Source: Nostoc sp. UHCC 0926 (GTDB lineage: Bacteria; Cyanobacteriota; Cyanobacteriia; Cyanobacteriales; Nostocaceae). Taken from it: a stretch of DNA of 64,000 nt. Both the position numbers and the translations under genes were made by a program. This document shows, piece by piece, positions 1 through 8,704 of this stretch (positions are counted from its first letter, which is position 1; each line of letters opens with the position of its first letter). The stretch lies in NCBI RefSeq assembly GCF_028623165.1, contig NZ_CP117768.1, positions 1,426,001-1,490,000 of the forward strand. Reading direction: 5' to 3'. The notes under the pieces were generated by a model. It ran no database searches. It saw only the letters and a program-made list of their open reading frames with translations, and was not told the DNA's origin.

Positions 1-213
1 GAAGGGCATCTAGTAGCAATTCTAAAAAATGCTGAATCATATCTGACTCAAACAAATTTTGACGCCAACATTGACCAATCATTGATTGTCACAGATGGCT
101 ATTCTTCTTTTACCACCAGAGGAACTGACAATACTTCTTATCGGCAGGATCAGAAAACAATCTCTCTAGCAAAAATTGACAATGGCTCTACTATCAACCC
201 TAGTGATTATTAA
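1..213 (+). CDS. C-terminal end of unidentified protein (partial)
   Basis: An open frame runs from the window edge to a TAA at 211-213 and gives the last 70 residues of a protein that begins outside the window. The residues are polar and rich in Ser, Thr, Asn and Asp, with no motif I recognise. The stop overlaps the next start codon (TAATG), so the two genes are probably translationally coupled. By position it belongs to the HIP1-free, phage-like gene block. Function unknown. Confidence 0.6.
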   Translation, partial: EGHLVAILKNAESYLTQTNFDANIDQSLIVTDGYSSFTTRGTDNTSYRQDQKTISLAKIDNGSTINPSDY

Positions 214-665
214 TGGCTAAATGTTATTTAGCTATTTATGAAAACTGTGCAGGAGAAAAGCAGCATTATTTTATTTGTGCCAATTCTCTGCCATCCACAG
301 AGCCTTTTGGGTGTGGTGTTCGTTGGGTAATTGACGGGGGTTATCCTTTTCCAAATGATTCCGTTAAGTATACCAATTGGACGCAAGTTGCAAGCTCTGA
401 CATATCTCTTGTCCCTGCTGATCACAGGATGTCGGGAAGTCCTAATGGTAGTTGTGCCGCATGTCCTACGGTCGTTGACCACTACGATTGCATCAACGGA
501 GCTTGCATAAAAAAAACTATATACAGCACACCAGGACTATATCAATCCTTGGGTGAATGTGAGGTAGCTTGCGGAACTGGATGTAGTGGCAAGTGTATTT
601 CTAACGCTGACTGGGCACAAATCGAAAACTTGTCAGGGCAATTAAAAAACAGGAGTTGTGGATAA
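213..665 (+). CDS. cysteine-rich hypothetical protein
   Basis: This 150-residue protein has 13 cysteines, many in CxxC or CxxxC spacings in the second half (GSCAACP, GECEVACGTGCSGKC), which suggests a disulfide-rich or metal-binding small protein. I see no signal peptide or membrane segment. It starts on the stop codon of the preceding frame and ends at the base before the ATG of the collagen-like protein, so the three look like one transcript. The collagen-like protein also begins with a Cys cluster (GCAGKCDCC), hinting that the two may interact. It may be a virion or surface-appendage accessory protein; function not recognised. Confidence 0.6.
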   Translation: MAKCYLAIYENCAGEKQHYFICANSLPSTEPFGCGVRWVIDGGYPFPNDSVKYTNWTQVASSDISLVPADHRMSGSPNGSCAACPTVVDHYDCINGACIKKTIYSTPGLYQSLGECEVACGTGCSGKCISNADWAQIENLSGQLKNRSCG

Positions 666-3275
666 ATGAGTACTTCTAGCACGATCAGTAACTTACAGAC
701 CGCACTAGGTTGTGCTGGGAAGTGCGATTGTTGCAACAAGTTACAAGTACAAATTAATGCTATTAATTCAAAACTTAATGGGCTGAAAAATGTTGACGAA
801 GACAGAATAGTTAAGAAGGCTGTTGGTTTATCAGAGTCTAGTATTGTTCCACAAATTGGTACAGCGGTATCTGGATTAGCAGTGGCAATCTACAGCAAGT
901 TTGATCCAGAATTCAATAAATTTAAAGTTGATTTGTCGAACATCGGAAACTTGGCACGTACGGCAGGAACAGATGCTACCGACGCCCAAACTACGGCAGG
1001 TCTACTAAAGGATCGGGTTACAAGGGCGGAAGGGACGGCAGGAGATGCACTGAGCGAAGCTGTTAAGAATACTAGAGAATTAGAACTCACGAAAGCGGCT
1101 GTCGATGTAGTAAAAGGAACGGCGACAGATGCCCAAAAAACAGCCGTTAATGCTTTCAAAAAAGCCAGTAATGTAGAAATAAAAATTCCTCCTATAAAGG
1201 CGGATGCGGCGGCGGCTAAAACAGAATCAGTAAAAGCTGTAAGTACTGCAACCAATGCTGCAAATGAGGCCTTAGAGGCAAATAACGCTGTAGGGGGCTT
1301 AAAAGGGATTGTTGAGGGATTAAAAGGACGTGTAGGACAACTTGGCACTGCTGTTGAGAAGGCCGAGAAACTCGCTGGTGATGCAATCACAAAGGCAGCT
1401 AATGCTGTCGGCATAAGCAATGAAGCGTTAGCAGCATTCGGGAAGCTTGCATCAAGGGTTGCTGAAATCTTTAATGTAGTTGCAGCACTAGCAACACTTG
1501 TCGAACAACTTGCAACGCTTAATGTTCTTGGTGGCCGGATTAATGCAATCGAAAACGGTCTTGATAGATTAAATAATGAAGTATCCGGGGTATTAGGTAA
1601 ACTTCTTGGATTGCAGAATCGCATTATTCGCAATGAAGGCAGCATTACAGAAGTAAGAAGTATCTCATTGGATGCTAGAGCTATAGGGCTTAATGCTGCA
1701 AACATTGCATCTACTTCTCAAGTTACTGCCTCTCGATCACAAGTCGTAGCTGAGGCGGCTGCGTTTGCAGCACAACACGCGCAAACAACAGCAAATGGTG
1801 CCGAAAAGAATGCCGAAACAGCAAACAGTAATGCAACTACGGCATACCTTGAAGCTAAAAAATCTACAACGATTGCCAAAGGAGCCTCCGACGAAGCGCA
1901 TAATGCTACCGATGTTGCAACCAAGGCAAAACAGATTGCAACTGGATCTGTAGACTTTGCTGGCAAAGCATTCAATAAGGCAACAGAAGCGCTAACCGTT
2001 GCGTTGACAGTACTGGCGTTGTATCAAGGACTTAAGGGACTTGCAGGATTGCGAGGACTGCCAGGATTGCCAGGGAGAGATGGTAGAAATGGCAGAGACG
2101 GTGTAACAACCGTTATTCAAGCGCCAGGGACACCCGGCAGACAAGGTGACAGAGGCTTGCCTGGTTTGAGCGGACTACCAGGTAGAAGCGGTAGAAACGG
2201 TATCGACGGAAAACCCGGAAAGGATGGAAGAGACGTGAACCCAGCAGATTTAGCAGGCTTAAGAGCATTTATCGCTGCACAGCACACGCAAACAAGAGCG
2301 GCAGGGACAGCGCTACATTCAGCAACTAGAACTTTTATCTTGACCCCGATCATGGCTGTCGTAACACCGATTCTTGTTCTGTGTCAAAAGATATTTGACA
2401 TTGTGAGTAAAGCGACTGATGCAGCACAGTTAGCGCTTCTCACAATCATTAACAATAAATTAGGTGTGCAAGTAGTAGGTGGTTTAAGCGGATTTATCAA
2501 AACTATCGCCGAAAATACTTATGTCGAGAAAGCAGTTGCATTGATGACTTTTGCAGTTACCGTGCATAACGGATTCATGCTCAGTAACAACCTTACTCAG
2601 ACATTGGGCACAATCATCAATCAATGTGTAGGTTTTATTCTGCCAAAGGGTATTGATGGTACACCTATTGATATCAGTAAAGTAATTGGCAAAGCGATAG
2701 AAGACATCATCAAAGATGCAATTGGCGTTGATAATTACACGACAATATCTGAAGATTGGGCAAAAGCAAACCGCATTTACCAAGCTGGCGTCAACGTCTT
2801 TAATCAACTATCTAACATGATGAGCCTTTTGCAATCAGGCATGGAATACATTGGCGGTAACGTTGGCAAGATAGGTAATGCATTAAAAATATGGGGAGTA
2901 GTGGGTGAAAAGGCATATGCATTTATGAACCCTCAACCCAATATGCAAGGACAATTTTTCACCTTTCTAAATGCTGCTAATGACAAGCTCAACACTGTGA
3001 TGATGATGATAGCGATACCCATTGGCGTGAAAGAAGCAATCACGGGTGTTAACGATAGTGTTGGCACTTTTCAAAAAAGCTTAGATCAGCAAGACCCTAA
3101 AGATGAGAACCATCAACCTATACCTGACACTAAACATGGTGGATTTGTTAAATATCAACCTGGTATGGTGGCGCCAACAGCAACAGTGACAGAAAAGGTT
3201 AATGCTCAGGCTAAAGCTGACAGCACCAACATTATCCAAGCAACACTAGAAGACATATTTAACGCTAACGATTAA
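666..3275 (+). CDS. coiled-coil, collagen-like fibre protein
   Basis: This 869-residue protein has a Cys-cluster N-terminus (residues 15-25), then a long Ala-, Thr- and Asn-rich region (about 60-460) with heptad-like spacing typical of coiled coils. A Gly-X-Y collagen-like segment follows (about 457-525, with GLPGLPGRDGRNGRDG and a second block), then a C-terminal part with several hydrophobic stretches (for example about 550-575). A Shine-Dalgarno-like AGGAG lies about 10 bases before the ATG. Collagen-like repeats are common in bacteriophage tail fibres and in bacterial surface fibres. Its place between unrecognised small genes in a HIP1-free block beside a tRNA fragment favours a phage or mobile-element origin. 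A cell-surface filament is the alternative. Confidence 0.75.
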   Translation: MSTSSTISNLQTALGCAGKCDCCNKLQVQINAINSKLNGLKNVDEDRIVKKAVGLSESSIVPQIGTAVSGLAVAIYSKFDPEFNKFKVDLSNIGNLARTAGTDATDAQTTAGLLKDRVTRAEGTAGDALSEAVKNTRELELTKAAVDVVKGTATDAQKTAVNAFKKASNVEIKIPPIKADAAAAKTESVKAVSTATNAANEALEANNAVGGLKGIVEGLKGRVGQLGTAVEKAEKLAGDAITKAANAVGISNEALAAFGKLASRVAEIFNVVAALATLVEQLATLNVLGGRINAIENGLDRLNNEVSGVLGKLLGLQNRIIRNEGSITEVRSISLDARAIGLNAANIASTSQVTASRSQVVAEAAAFAAQHAQTTANGAEKNAETANSNATTAYLEAKKSTTIAKGASDEAHNATDVATKAKQIATGSVDFAGKAFNKATEALTVALTVLALYQGLKGLAGLRGLPGLPGRDGRNGRDGVTTVIQAPGTPGRQGDRGLPGLSGLPGRSGRNGIDGKPGKDGRDVNPADLAGLRAFIAAQHTQTRAAGTALHSATRTFILTPIMAVVTPILVLCQKIFDIVSKATDAAQLALLTIINNKLGVQVVGGLSGFIKTIAENTYVEKAVALMTFAVTVHNGFMLSNNLTQTLGTIINQCVGFILPKGIDGTPIDISKVIGKAIEDIIKDAIGVDNYTTISEDWAKANRIYQAGVNVFNQLSNMMSLLQSGMEYIGGNVGKIGNALKIWGVVGEKAYAFMNPQPNMQGQFFTFLNAANDKLNTVMMMIAIPIGVKEAITGVNDSVGTFQKSLDQQDPKDENHQPIPDTKHGGFVKYQPGMVAPTATVTEKVNAQAKADSTNIIQATLEDIFNAND

Positions 3276-3279
3276 AAAT

Positions 3280-4224
3280 ATGCCTGATGACAAGATTTAT
3301 ATACCACCTGATACTTGGCGTGATGACCACAAAACATCTGTTATTGCAACAGGTGCTACTACGACCCCTATTCCGACCCCCACTGTCACTGCTGCTACAC
3401 CACCAGAAGACGGACTACCCGATAACTTTGATCCATTCCAGCATCTCAAGGAAGTATACAGACCACAGCACAATGCGGCGGTGCGGCTATTTTTTTCTGA
3501 CCACCCCGATGACTGGAAGCCTAATATCGCTACGGCACGAGCTAGTTTACGCGTTGCATGTACTATTGACCCCGGTGACAATGAATTAATGATAGCAATG
3601 AGACATAGATTGCTGTTTGACATTTTGGGCTACGGTAACAGTAACCTCGTGGTATACAACGGTAGCAAGAATGATATTGCGCCACCTGTTGACGGTCACC
3701 CAAAAGTATATTTCTACTTTTCGCAAGATATTGAAAGTGTTCCCGTAGGTAGTACGAGAGCGGATGCCGAATATTCATTTAGGCTAATGCATGAAACTGC
3801 TGCAACTATTACGCAAGCCAAATTAACAGCATTGGCAACATTAATAAAACAGCACTTTGTCGTAGAAGGAGTTTCAATACATTTTACCAAAGGCAAGAAC
3901 ATCTACCGCTATAGTGACCCCATTAATGGGTACAGATTAATGGTATATGCTCACTTGCAAACTGATGCATTACCTATCATCGAAAAAATGCTTGAGTGCC
4001 AGGAAATAGCGTATGACGAAAACCTGCTATCAATTCACACGCCTGAAAAAAGCAATACTACAACTCCTGTCGAAAAACTGGTATACGGTAAAGAGGTCAA
4101 GCCACCTAAATTTAGACCCAATGCTAACGTCAGGTTTAGGTATGCTTATGTTGAAATTCCTTTAGTGAAAAAACCTATTTATTTAGTAGATACAACACAT
4201 AGACATATACCTTTAGTACATTAA
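3280..4224 (+). CDS. hypothetical protein of phage-like block
   Basis: This 314-residue soluble protein starts 4 bases after the stop of the collagen-like gene, so it is almost certainly co-transcribed with it. The N-terminal 50 residues are low-complexity (Pro, Thr and Ala rich) and likely flexible. The remainder has mixed alpha/beta composition without a motif I can name. I see no membrane segment or catalytic signature. A structural or assembly partner of the upstream fibre protein is possible from context only. Confidence 0.6.
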   Translation: MPDDKIYIPPDTWRDDHKTSVIATGATTTPIPTPTVTAATPPEDGLPDNFDPFQHLKEVYRPQHNAAVRLFFSDHPDDWKPNIATARASLRVACTIDPGDNELMIAMRHRLLFDILGYGNSNLVVYNGSKNDIAPPVDGHPKVYFYFSQDIESVPVGSTRADAEYSFRLMHETAATITQAKLTALATLIKQHFVVEGVSIHFTKGKNIYRYSDPINGYRLMVYAHLQTDALPIIEKMLECQEIAYDENLLSIHTPEKSNTTTPVEKLVYGKEVKPPKFRPNANVRFRYAYVEIPLVKKPIYLVDTTHRHIPLVH

Positions 4225-4569
4225 CTTTGAGTTTTAATTGAGCAGAACTTAAGTTTTAATTTATGAGTAAGAGACGAGTAATAAACCTATATTTAAAAAT
4301 CAATAATGTTAGAAGTATCTTAAAAGTTTTGTAAAAATTTGTTAAAGAGCAGAGAAGTTATTCTTAATCTTTTGCTGTCTAGTTGAAATTACGTATTTTC
4401 ATTTATTACTTAAAACACTTACCTTTTAAGTAATACGTATGCAAATTTTGCTGTATCGACTCGTGCATCAAACGTACCAAGGAACCCTATAGGGTTCCAG
4501 GTTGTTCGTGCGTCACTCGTAAGGGCTATAAAGGTTTTACAACAGCCAAAGTGAAGGAACGTATAGAAA
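4225..4569. other. 345-base intergenic region with 18-base palindrome
   Basis: No gene is visible. The AT-rich stretch contains a perfect palindrome at 4481-4498 (ggaaccctatagggttcc), about 70 bases before the ATG at 4570. It could be an operator or processing site for the two small genes that follow, or a weak terminator for the upstream genes; it lacks a T-run. Confidence 0.4.
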
Positions 4570-4923
4570 ATGGCAGCAGTTGCGAAACTACCACACACGC
4601 TTACTAGCGGTGGCAAAACATATGTAATGATCCTTCCCGATGAGTATGAATCCGCAAGTAGTACGGTTGGGACAGTCCTTGGCATTAACAAGGTAACGGG
4701 TGCGCTGCCTACTGGGACGGATAAATTGACGTTGAAAGCTGGACTAAACGCCGGGATTATATTTCATGTAGCTATTTCTTACAAAATCAACGGAGTTCGT
4801 AAGCGCTCTAAGCTCGTGTGCGGACGAGATCACATATCTGGTGGGTTGGCTCTAGCCGGTTCAACTTTTAGAGGACAACCAATCATCAGCAGTGTTATTC
4901 CAGAACACTTGACTTTCTCATAA
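4570..4923 (+). CDS. small hypothetical protein, paralogue of next gene
   Basis: This 117-residue protein of unknown function is mainly beta-type in composition, with a basic central segment (RKRSKL). It resembles the next protein in layout: both have a Thr/Ala-rich strand, a segment of the form LTLKAGL or LIRAGVL, then a stretch of the form RSKL or RIKLHYA, then VIPE near the C-terminus. This suggests duplicated small structural proteins such as coat or tail-tube-like proteins. That reading is inference; the sequence shows only the similarity and adjacency. Confidence 0.55.
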   Translation: MAAVAKLPHTLTSGGKTYVMILPDEYESASSTVGTVLGINKVTGALPTGTDKLTLKAGLNAGIIFHVAISYKINGVRKRSKLVCGRDHISGGLALAGSTFRGQPIISSVIPEHLTFS

Positions 4924-4954
4924 TTCATCCATTAATAAGAAAAGAGGATAAAGA

Positions 4955-5386
4955 ATGGCACTTTATGGTATTGCAAGGCTGGCAGTAGTAGTTACTGCTG
5001 CTACTCCAGGTGTGGGCGGTGAGCCAGGTACACCTGCTGAAACTGATGTTTATTATTTTAGGGTAAGCCCTGGAATGTATGCAGCAGGCCCAATTGCTAC
5101 AGCCACAGGAATTACAGAGGTAGCTCTTACCAAAGCTACTGGTAAAGCTTTAACTCCAATTAAGGAATTAATTCGTGCTGGAGTTCTCAAGACTGCCACA
5201 GCAATTGCTAAATTGGGCGCTGTAAACTATCGCATCAAATTGCACTACGCTGAATCTAAAGATGCAACTATTGGTGCCGATATAGTTAACAAGGTTATTC
5301 CGGAAACTGGTGTTAATAATACTAAGAGCAAGGGAGCTACTTTTACGGGATTAGTTAGTAGCACTCGTGTAACTGGACGGAGTTAA
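4955..5386 (+). CDS. small hypothetical protein, paralogue of previous gene
   Basis: This 143-residue protein follows its probable paralogue after 31 bases that contain a good ribosome-binding site (AGAGGA about 10 bases before the ATG). It is Ala-, Thr- and Gly-rich with no Cys and no membrane helix, and shares the LIRAGVL / RIKLHYA / VIPE layout with the upstream protein. It is followed directly by a strong hairpin and T-run, so it closes a transcript. A strongly expressed structural protein of the mobile element is plausible, not shown. Confidence 0.55.
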   Translation: MALYGIARLAVVVTAATPGVGGEPGTPAETDVYYFRVSPGMYAAGPIATATGITEVALTKATGKALTPIKELIRAGVLKTATAIAKLGAVNYRIKLHYAESKDATIGADIVNKVIPETGVNNTKSKGATFTGLVSSTRVTGRS

Positions 5387-5399
5387 TATTTATAGTTTT

Positions 5400-5448
5400 G
5401 GCAATTGCAGAAATAGCTGAGATGTATTTCTACAATTGTCTTTTTTTT
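5400..5448 (+). terminator. rho-independent terminator
   Basis: A long imperfect inverted repeat (arms gcaattgcagaaata and tatttctacaattgt, with two G-T type mismatches) is followed by eight Ts. It lies just after the stop at 5386. The T-run also immediately precedes the AGGA ribosome-binding site of the next gene. Confidence 0.75.
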
Positions 5449-5459
5449 AGGAAATCAAA

Positions 5460-5795
5460 ATGAATATTCACGACGATATTGCTGTTGTTGTTGGCATTAT
5501 TACAATCCTATCTGCTATTCATAAATTTGTATTTGAGCCAAACATTAATGCTAAAATTACTGATTTAAAAGATAAATTGAACGAAAGAATTATTGCTACA
5601 GAGAATAAAGTAAATATTCATTTACAAGATTATATTAATTATAAAGAAGCTAATCTTTTACAAGCTAATGGTCTTAATGAAAAAATTAATCATACTTGGA
5701 GTAAGACAAAAGAATTATTTAATGAAGAAAAGGTTGAAAGAAAAGAAATTCAGGCATTTATTCAAAAACAGCATGAATTGAAAAATCGTGACTAA
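5460..5795 (+). CDS. small membrane-anchored coiled-coil protein
   Basis: This 111-residue protein has one N-terminal hydrophobic segment (about residues 8-25, IAVVVGIITILSAIHKFVF) followed by a highly charged Lys/Glu/Asn-rich helical region. The layout of one membrane helix plus cytoplasmic coiled coil resembles phage holin-accessory, spanin-like or haemolysin-XhlA-like proteins, but no diagnostic motif is visible. The ribosome-binding site is AGGAAA before the ATG. The gene is AT-rich, like others in the block. Confidence 0.55.
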   Translation: MNIHDDIAVVVGIITILSAIHKFVFEPNINAKITDLKDKLNERIIATENKVNIHLQDYINYKEANLLQANGLNEKINHTWSKTKELFNEEKVERKEIQAFIQKQHELKNRD

Positions 5796-5797
5796 TT

Positions 5798-5989
5798 ATG
5801 ATTATTCAAGTTTTGCAACTTATCGATTCACAAGGGCAGAAAACTGGACACTGGCAATTAACTAGCAGGTTGTCTGAAAAAAGCAATCCTCAAGGAATGT
5901 GCAATCATCTCCACAATTCCTATGTAGAAGCGTGGAATTGTGTAGATGCATGGAAAGAAGCTATAAAATTCCGTGGGGATTCACTCTAG
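5798..5989 (+). CDS. small hypothetical protein
   Basis: A 63-codon frame begins 2 bases after the previous stop, consistent with translational coupling. It has a moderately polar sequence with three Trp and two Cys and no recognised domain. Its 3' end overlaps by 9 bases the 3' end of the convergent gene on the other strand. Real but uncharacterised is my best guess. Confidence 0.45.
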   Translation: MIIQVLQLIDSQGQKTGHWQLTSRLSEKSNPQGMCNHLHNSYVEAWNCVDAWKEAIKFRGDSL

Positions 5990-6304
5990 CAATTTAAAAA
6001 CTTGAGTGCATATTTTGAGATGCCCTTGTATTCCCTCATCCCAGGTGGGATAAAAGTCTCTTTTCCCGTCGAGCGATCCACCTGTGACCAAAGTTTCAAA
6101 CACCATCGGTTGAGAGTTAGAGTTGCAGCTGCCAGGGTTTAAATCTATGCCGACAAACCTAGTTGAAATCAAACAGTCATTAAATTCGTTGTACATAACT
6201 GTAAGTTCTGCAAAGGTGGCTTTTGCTATCCATAAATTCCAATCGATGTGGGACTCGACAGCAACGGGTGTTTTTCCAACTAGTTTGTAATATCGAATAG
6301 ACAT
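5981..6304 (-). CDS. phage-type hypothetical protein
   Basis: I chose the ATG at 6304 because an AAGGGA ribosome-binding site precedes it by 3-4 bases; a longer frame extends to 6355. The 107-residue product ends with a segment FETLVTGGSLDG followed by YPTWDEGIQGH. From memory this resembles small hypothetical phage proteins with the pattern FETMxFGGxLD...TWDEAxxGH. That supports a phage origin for the block; the molecular role is unknown. It is the last gene before the tRNA fragment. Confidence 0.55.
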   Translation of the reverse strand: MSIRYYKLVGKTPVAVESHIDWNLWIAKATFAELTVMYNEFNDCLISTRFVGIDLNPGSCNSNSQPMVFETLVTGGSLDGKRDFYPTWDEGIQGHLKICTQVFKLLE

Positions 6305-6414
6305 AATTCCCTTAAAGCCACATTTGAGCGCCCAGCTTAGGCAAGGTTTAGGCAAAATTTTGCTAATTTTTATAATCTATGTCGTATTGGCACAAGCTTT
6401 CACCGAAAACTATT

Positions 6415-6460
6415 GGGACTGAAAATCCTCGTGTTACCGGTTCAAGTCCGGTTCCTGGCA
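6415..6460 (+). tRNA. 3' half of tRNA-Phe (GAA), probable attachment site
   Basis: The sequence from about 6416 to 6460 matches the anticodon arm (anticodon GAA at 6421-6423), variable loop, T arm (ggttcaagtcc) and acceptor 3' strand ending tcctggca of a bacterial tRNA-Phe. The bases upstream do not form a D arm or the acceptor 5' strand, and the outer anticodon-stem pairs are already broken, so this is not a functional tRNA. A lone tRNA 3' half is the expected product when an integrative element recombines into a tRNA gene. It marks the border between the HIP1-free phage-like block and the host chromosome. Confidence 0.7.
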
Positions 6461-6538
6461 TACTTTACAGCAAAATTGACTTATGACATAACGCATAAAG
6501 TGGCATGAATCTGGCATCAAGCGAAAGCTGATTACCAG

Positions 6539-6778
6539 TTATGTTGGACAAATGGCTTGTAGCTTGTCGCAAATTGTATCTCCCGAACTTGCTGCCCTTA
6601 CTAAAATTTGAAATAATGATTTGACATCAAATGCTCTCTTTGTTTTAAGCGAAATATTTTCTGATAAACATTTAATTCTGGTGATAAAGTTTATTGACAG
6701 CCTTACTCTAAGTTCTTGTTCTTGATTAGTTGATAATTCATAAACATAACTTATAGGATAGGCTAGCTTTTTTCTCAT
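6539..6778 (-). pseudogene. small frame, possibly a truncated transposase N-terminus
   Basis: A 79-codon frame reads towards the tRNA fragment and stops before it. Residues 47-79 (KTKRAFDVKSLFQILVRAAS then SGDTICDKLQ) loosely resemble the N-terminal helix-turn-helix region of some IS transposases, but the rest of such a protein is absent. It may be a decayed insertion remnant at the edge of the integrated element, or a chance frame. Confidence 0.3.
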
Positions 6779-6916
6779 TTAAGTTTGAAGCGGCGATCGC
6801 TAGCTAAAAGATCCCTCTCAAATGCTGACTTTCGAGCTACTGAGTGTATTTGTTAATGAATGTTAGCAAAAAAGTATCGGTTAATGCAAAGAAACGCAAA
6901 GTAATTACAGTTGGGA

Positions 6917-8428
6917 TTAAAATCGCTGACCTGTAGTAACTTCAAATCTAACTTCTCCTTGGTCGCTAATTCCTAAGTCGCCTCGAATCAGCCCAAAGGA
7001 TGACTTCAGTCTCAATCCTAAGCCGTAGCCAAAGCCACTTCCAGGTTTGTCTCGCAGCACTCCTGGTTCTCCTAGCACGGTTTCGCTAGACCCGAAATCT
7101 GAGGCTAAGTCAGTAAAGAGAATTCCTCCTATTGACTGAAGAATTGGGAAACGATATTCCACAGAAGCTAAACCATAACTCCGACCACTGGCAACTTTAC
7201 CATAACCGTAACCTCTAACAGAATTTAGCCCACCAATATTAAAAGCATCAGCTGGTGGAAAGTCTCCAAAAGTTGTGCCAAGTTGTAAATTAATAGCCAA
7301 CATTTCTGGATTGTCGGTTGGTCTACCATTACCTATCCAACTGACTGGTAAATACTGAATATAGTCTCCCCGTAGGCGGTTGCTGGAAATATTACCCAGT
7401 CCAATGGGAATCGCTTGTTCTGTACTAAGGGTGAAGATTGATCCTTTAGTCGGATTGTCTCGGCGATCGCGTTGATCTCTGGATACAGCAAATGATACTG
7501 TAAATAGGTCATCAATGCCAGTACCGCTGACAGATAGGGGACTCCCTAATCTATCGACCTGTGCAACGTTATATTCTTGATCGCGGAGGCTAATCCTGGT
7601 ATAGTTGAGAGCCACAGATGTATCCCAGTCATCGAAAGAGCGTAAGAGTCCCACAGAACCGCCAAACCTTCCCTCCCGCACTTTGTTGCCGTTAGACAAT
7701 CTGATGTCTTCGTTGAAGGTTCCCGATACATTTCGACTACGAAAACTTCTAATGCTGTAGCCTAAGCGGTTTGCTTCTCCAGGACGATAACGACTAGTGA
7801 ACTGACCATTAAACTGGACATCTTTAGTGCTAAACTGCACAGTTGTATCTAATTTATCATTAAGACCGCTGATATTTGCATCTTTATAACCCACCCGACC
7901 GTATAGCCCAACATCATCGTTACTACCGCCTCCTAAGATTAAAGAAGGGAAGCTACGCTCTTTGATTTTATAAATGATATTAACACTGGAGGCATCTTCT
8001 TCTCGATCAACATCTACTTGATTAAATGACTCTAATCTCCTCAATCGTTGCAAGTCTGCTTGAAGCAAATCCTCATGGAATACCTGACCGGGTTTGAGTC
8101 TCAGCAGACCAATGATAAAATCTGTCTGAGTCCGCCCTTTAATTGACTGACCTTTGTCATCGAGCAACTCATTTTTGTGATTAATAAAACGAATCTGGAT
8201 GTCTTTGACAATTTTTTGGGAAAATTCGAGCGCTTGGCTATCTCCTGAAGTCGCTCCTATATAATTACCATATTTGGCATACCCTCCCTCTATATGGATC
8301 GTAGCTTCCGGCGTCACAATACCACTAGCCCCATCCTGAGTAGAAGATTGCGAGTCTGCAAGGGCTTCTGGATTTTCCCTACCCACTAACATTACCGCGA
8401 TCGCAACTACAGTTATTTGAACTCGCAT
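6917..8428 (-). CDS. Omp85/BamA-TamA family outer-membrane protein
   Basis: This 503-residue protein begins with a short hydrophobic signal-like segment (residues 4-25). An N-terminal region of about 70 residues leads to a single POTRA-type domain (about 75-155), then a 16-strand-type barrel with many alternating aromatic/Gly strands. The family L6 motif appears as GLNSVRGYGYG (about residue 400), and the chain ends in Phe (TTGQRF), as expected for a Bam substrate. Having one POTRA rather than three to five suggests a TamA- or patatin-associated-type transporter rather than the essential BamA. It would sit in the outer membrane. It stands alone, with no operon partner. Confidence 0.85.
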   Translation of the reverse strand: MRVQITVVAIAVMLVGRENPEALADSQSSTQDGASGIVTPEATIHIEGGYAKYGNYIGATSGDSQALEFSQKIVKDIQIRFINHKNELLDDKGQSIKGRTQTDFIIGLLRLKPGQVFHEDLLQADLQRLRRLESFNQVDVDREEDASSVNIIYKIKERSFPSLILGGGSNDDVGLYGRVGYKDANISGLNDKLDTTVQFSTKDVQFNGQFTSRYRPGEANRLGYSIRSFRSRNVSGTFNEDIRLSNGNKVREGRFGGSVGLLRSFDDWDTSVALNYTRISLRDQEYNVAQVDRLGSPLSVSGTGIDDLFTVSFAVSRDQRDRRDNPTKGSIFTLSTEQAIPIGLGNISSNRLRGDYIQYLPVSWIGNGRPTDNPEMLAINLQLGTTFGDFPPADAFNIGGLNSVRGYGYGKVASGRSYGLASVEYRFPILQSIGGILFTDLASDFGSSETVLGEPGVLRDKPGSGFGYGLGLRLKSSFGLIRGDLGISDQGEVRFEVTTGQRF

Positions 8429-8640
8429 ATTGAAAATCTGTTAGTGTTATTAAGTTTACGACATAGAGCGGATCTATTGTGCGTAAGTATTATAGTTCTA
8501 AGGAAGGAGGCATGGGGAACATCTCAAGAAGTGTAAAAATGGCTGCTAAATTCTGCTAAATATGTACGCAAGTATGATTATTTTATCCCGAAGTCTCTCA
8601 ATACCCCCAAAGATGGCAATAGACATCTGGTGAAAAAGAA

Positions 8641-8669
8641 TGTAGAGACGCGAAACTTGCGTCTCTACA
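8641..8669. repeat. perfect 11-base-stem hairpin repeat
   Basis: tgtagagacgc and gcgtctctaca form a perfect inverted repeat around a 7-base loop. Related gagacgcg palindromes occur at 34844-34957. This is a dispersed cyanobacterial palindrome, not a gene. Confidence 0.6.
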
Positions 8670-8704
8670 AGGGTTCTGGATAACGCATATTTAATTTCAC
8701 CAGA

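Noticed and set aside
890-1705. 271-codon minus-strand frame opposite the coiled-coil gene
   Set aside because: It is the mirror of an Ala-rich repetitive coding sequence; the plus-strand frame is longer, has a ribosome-binding site and continues into the collagen-like part.
6415-6460. Functional tRNA-Phe gene
   Set aside because: The D arm and 5' acceptor strand are absent, and the outer anticodon-stem pairs do not form; kept only as a tRNA fragment or att site.
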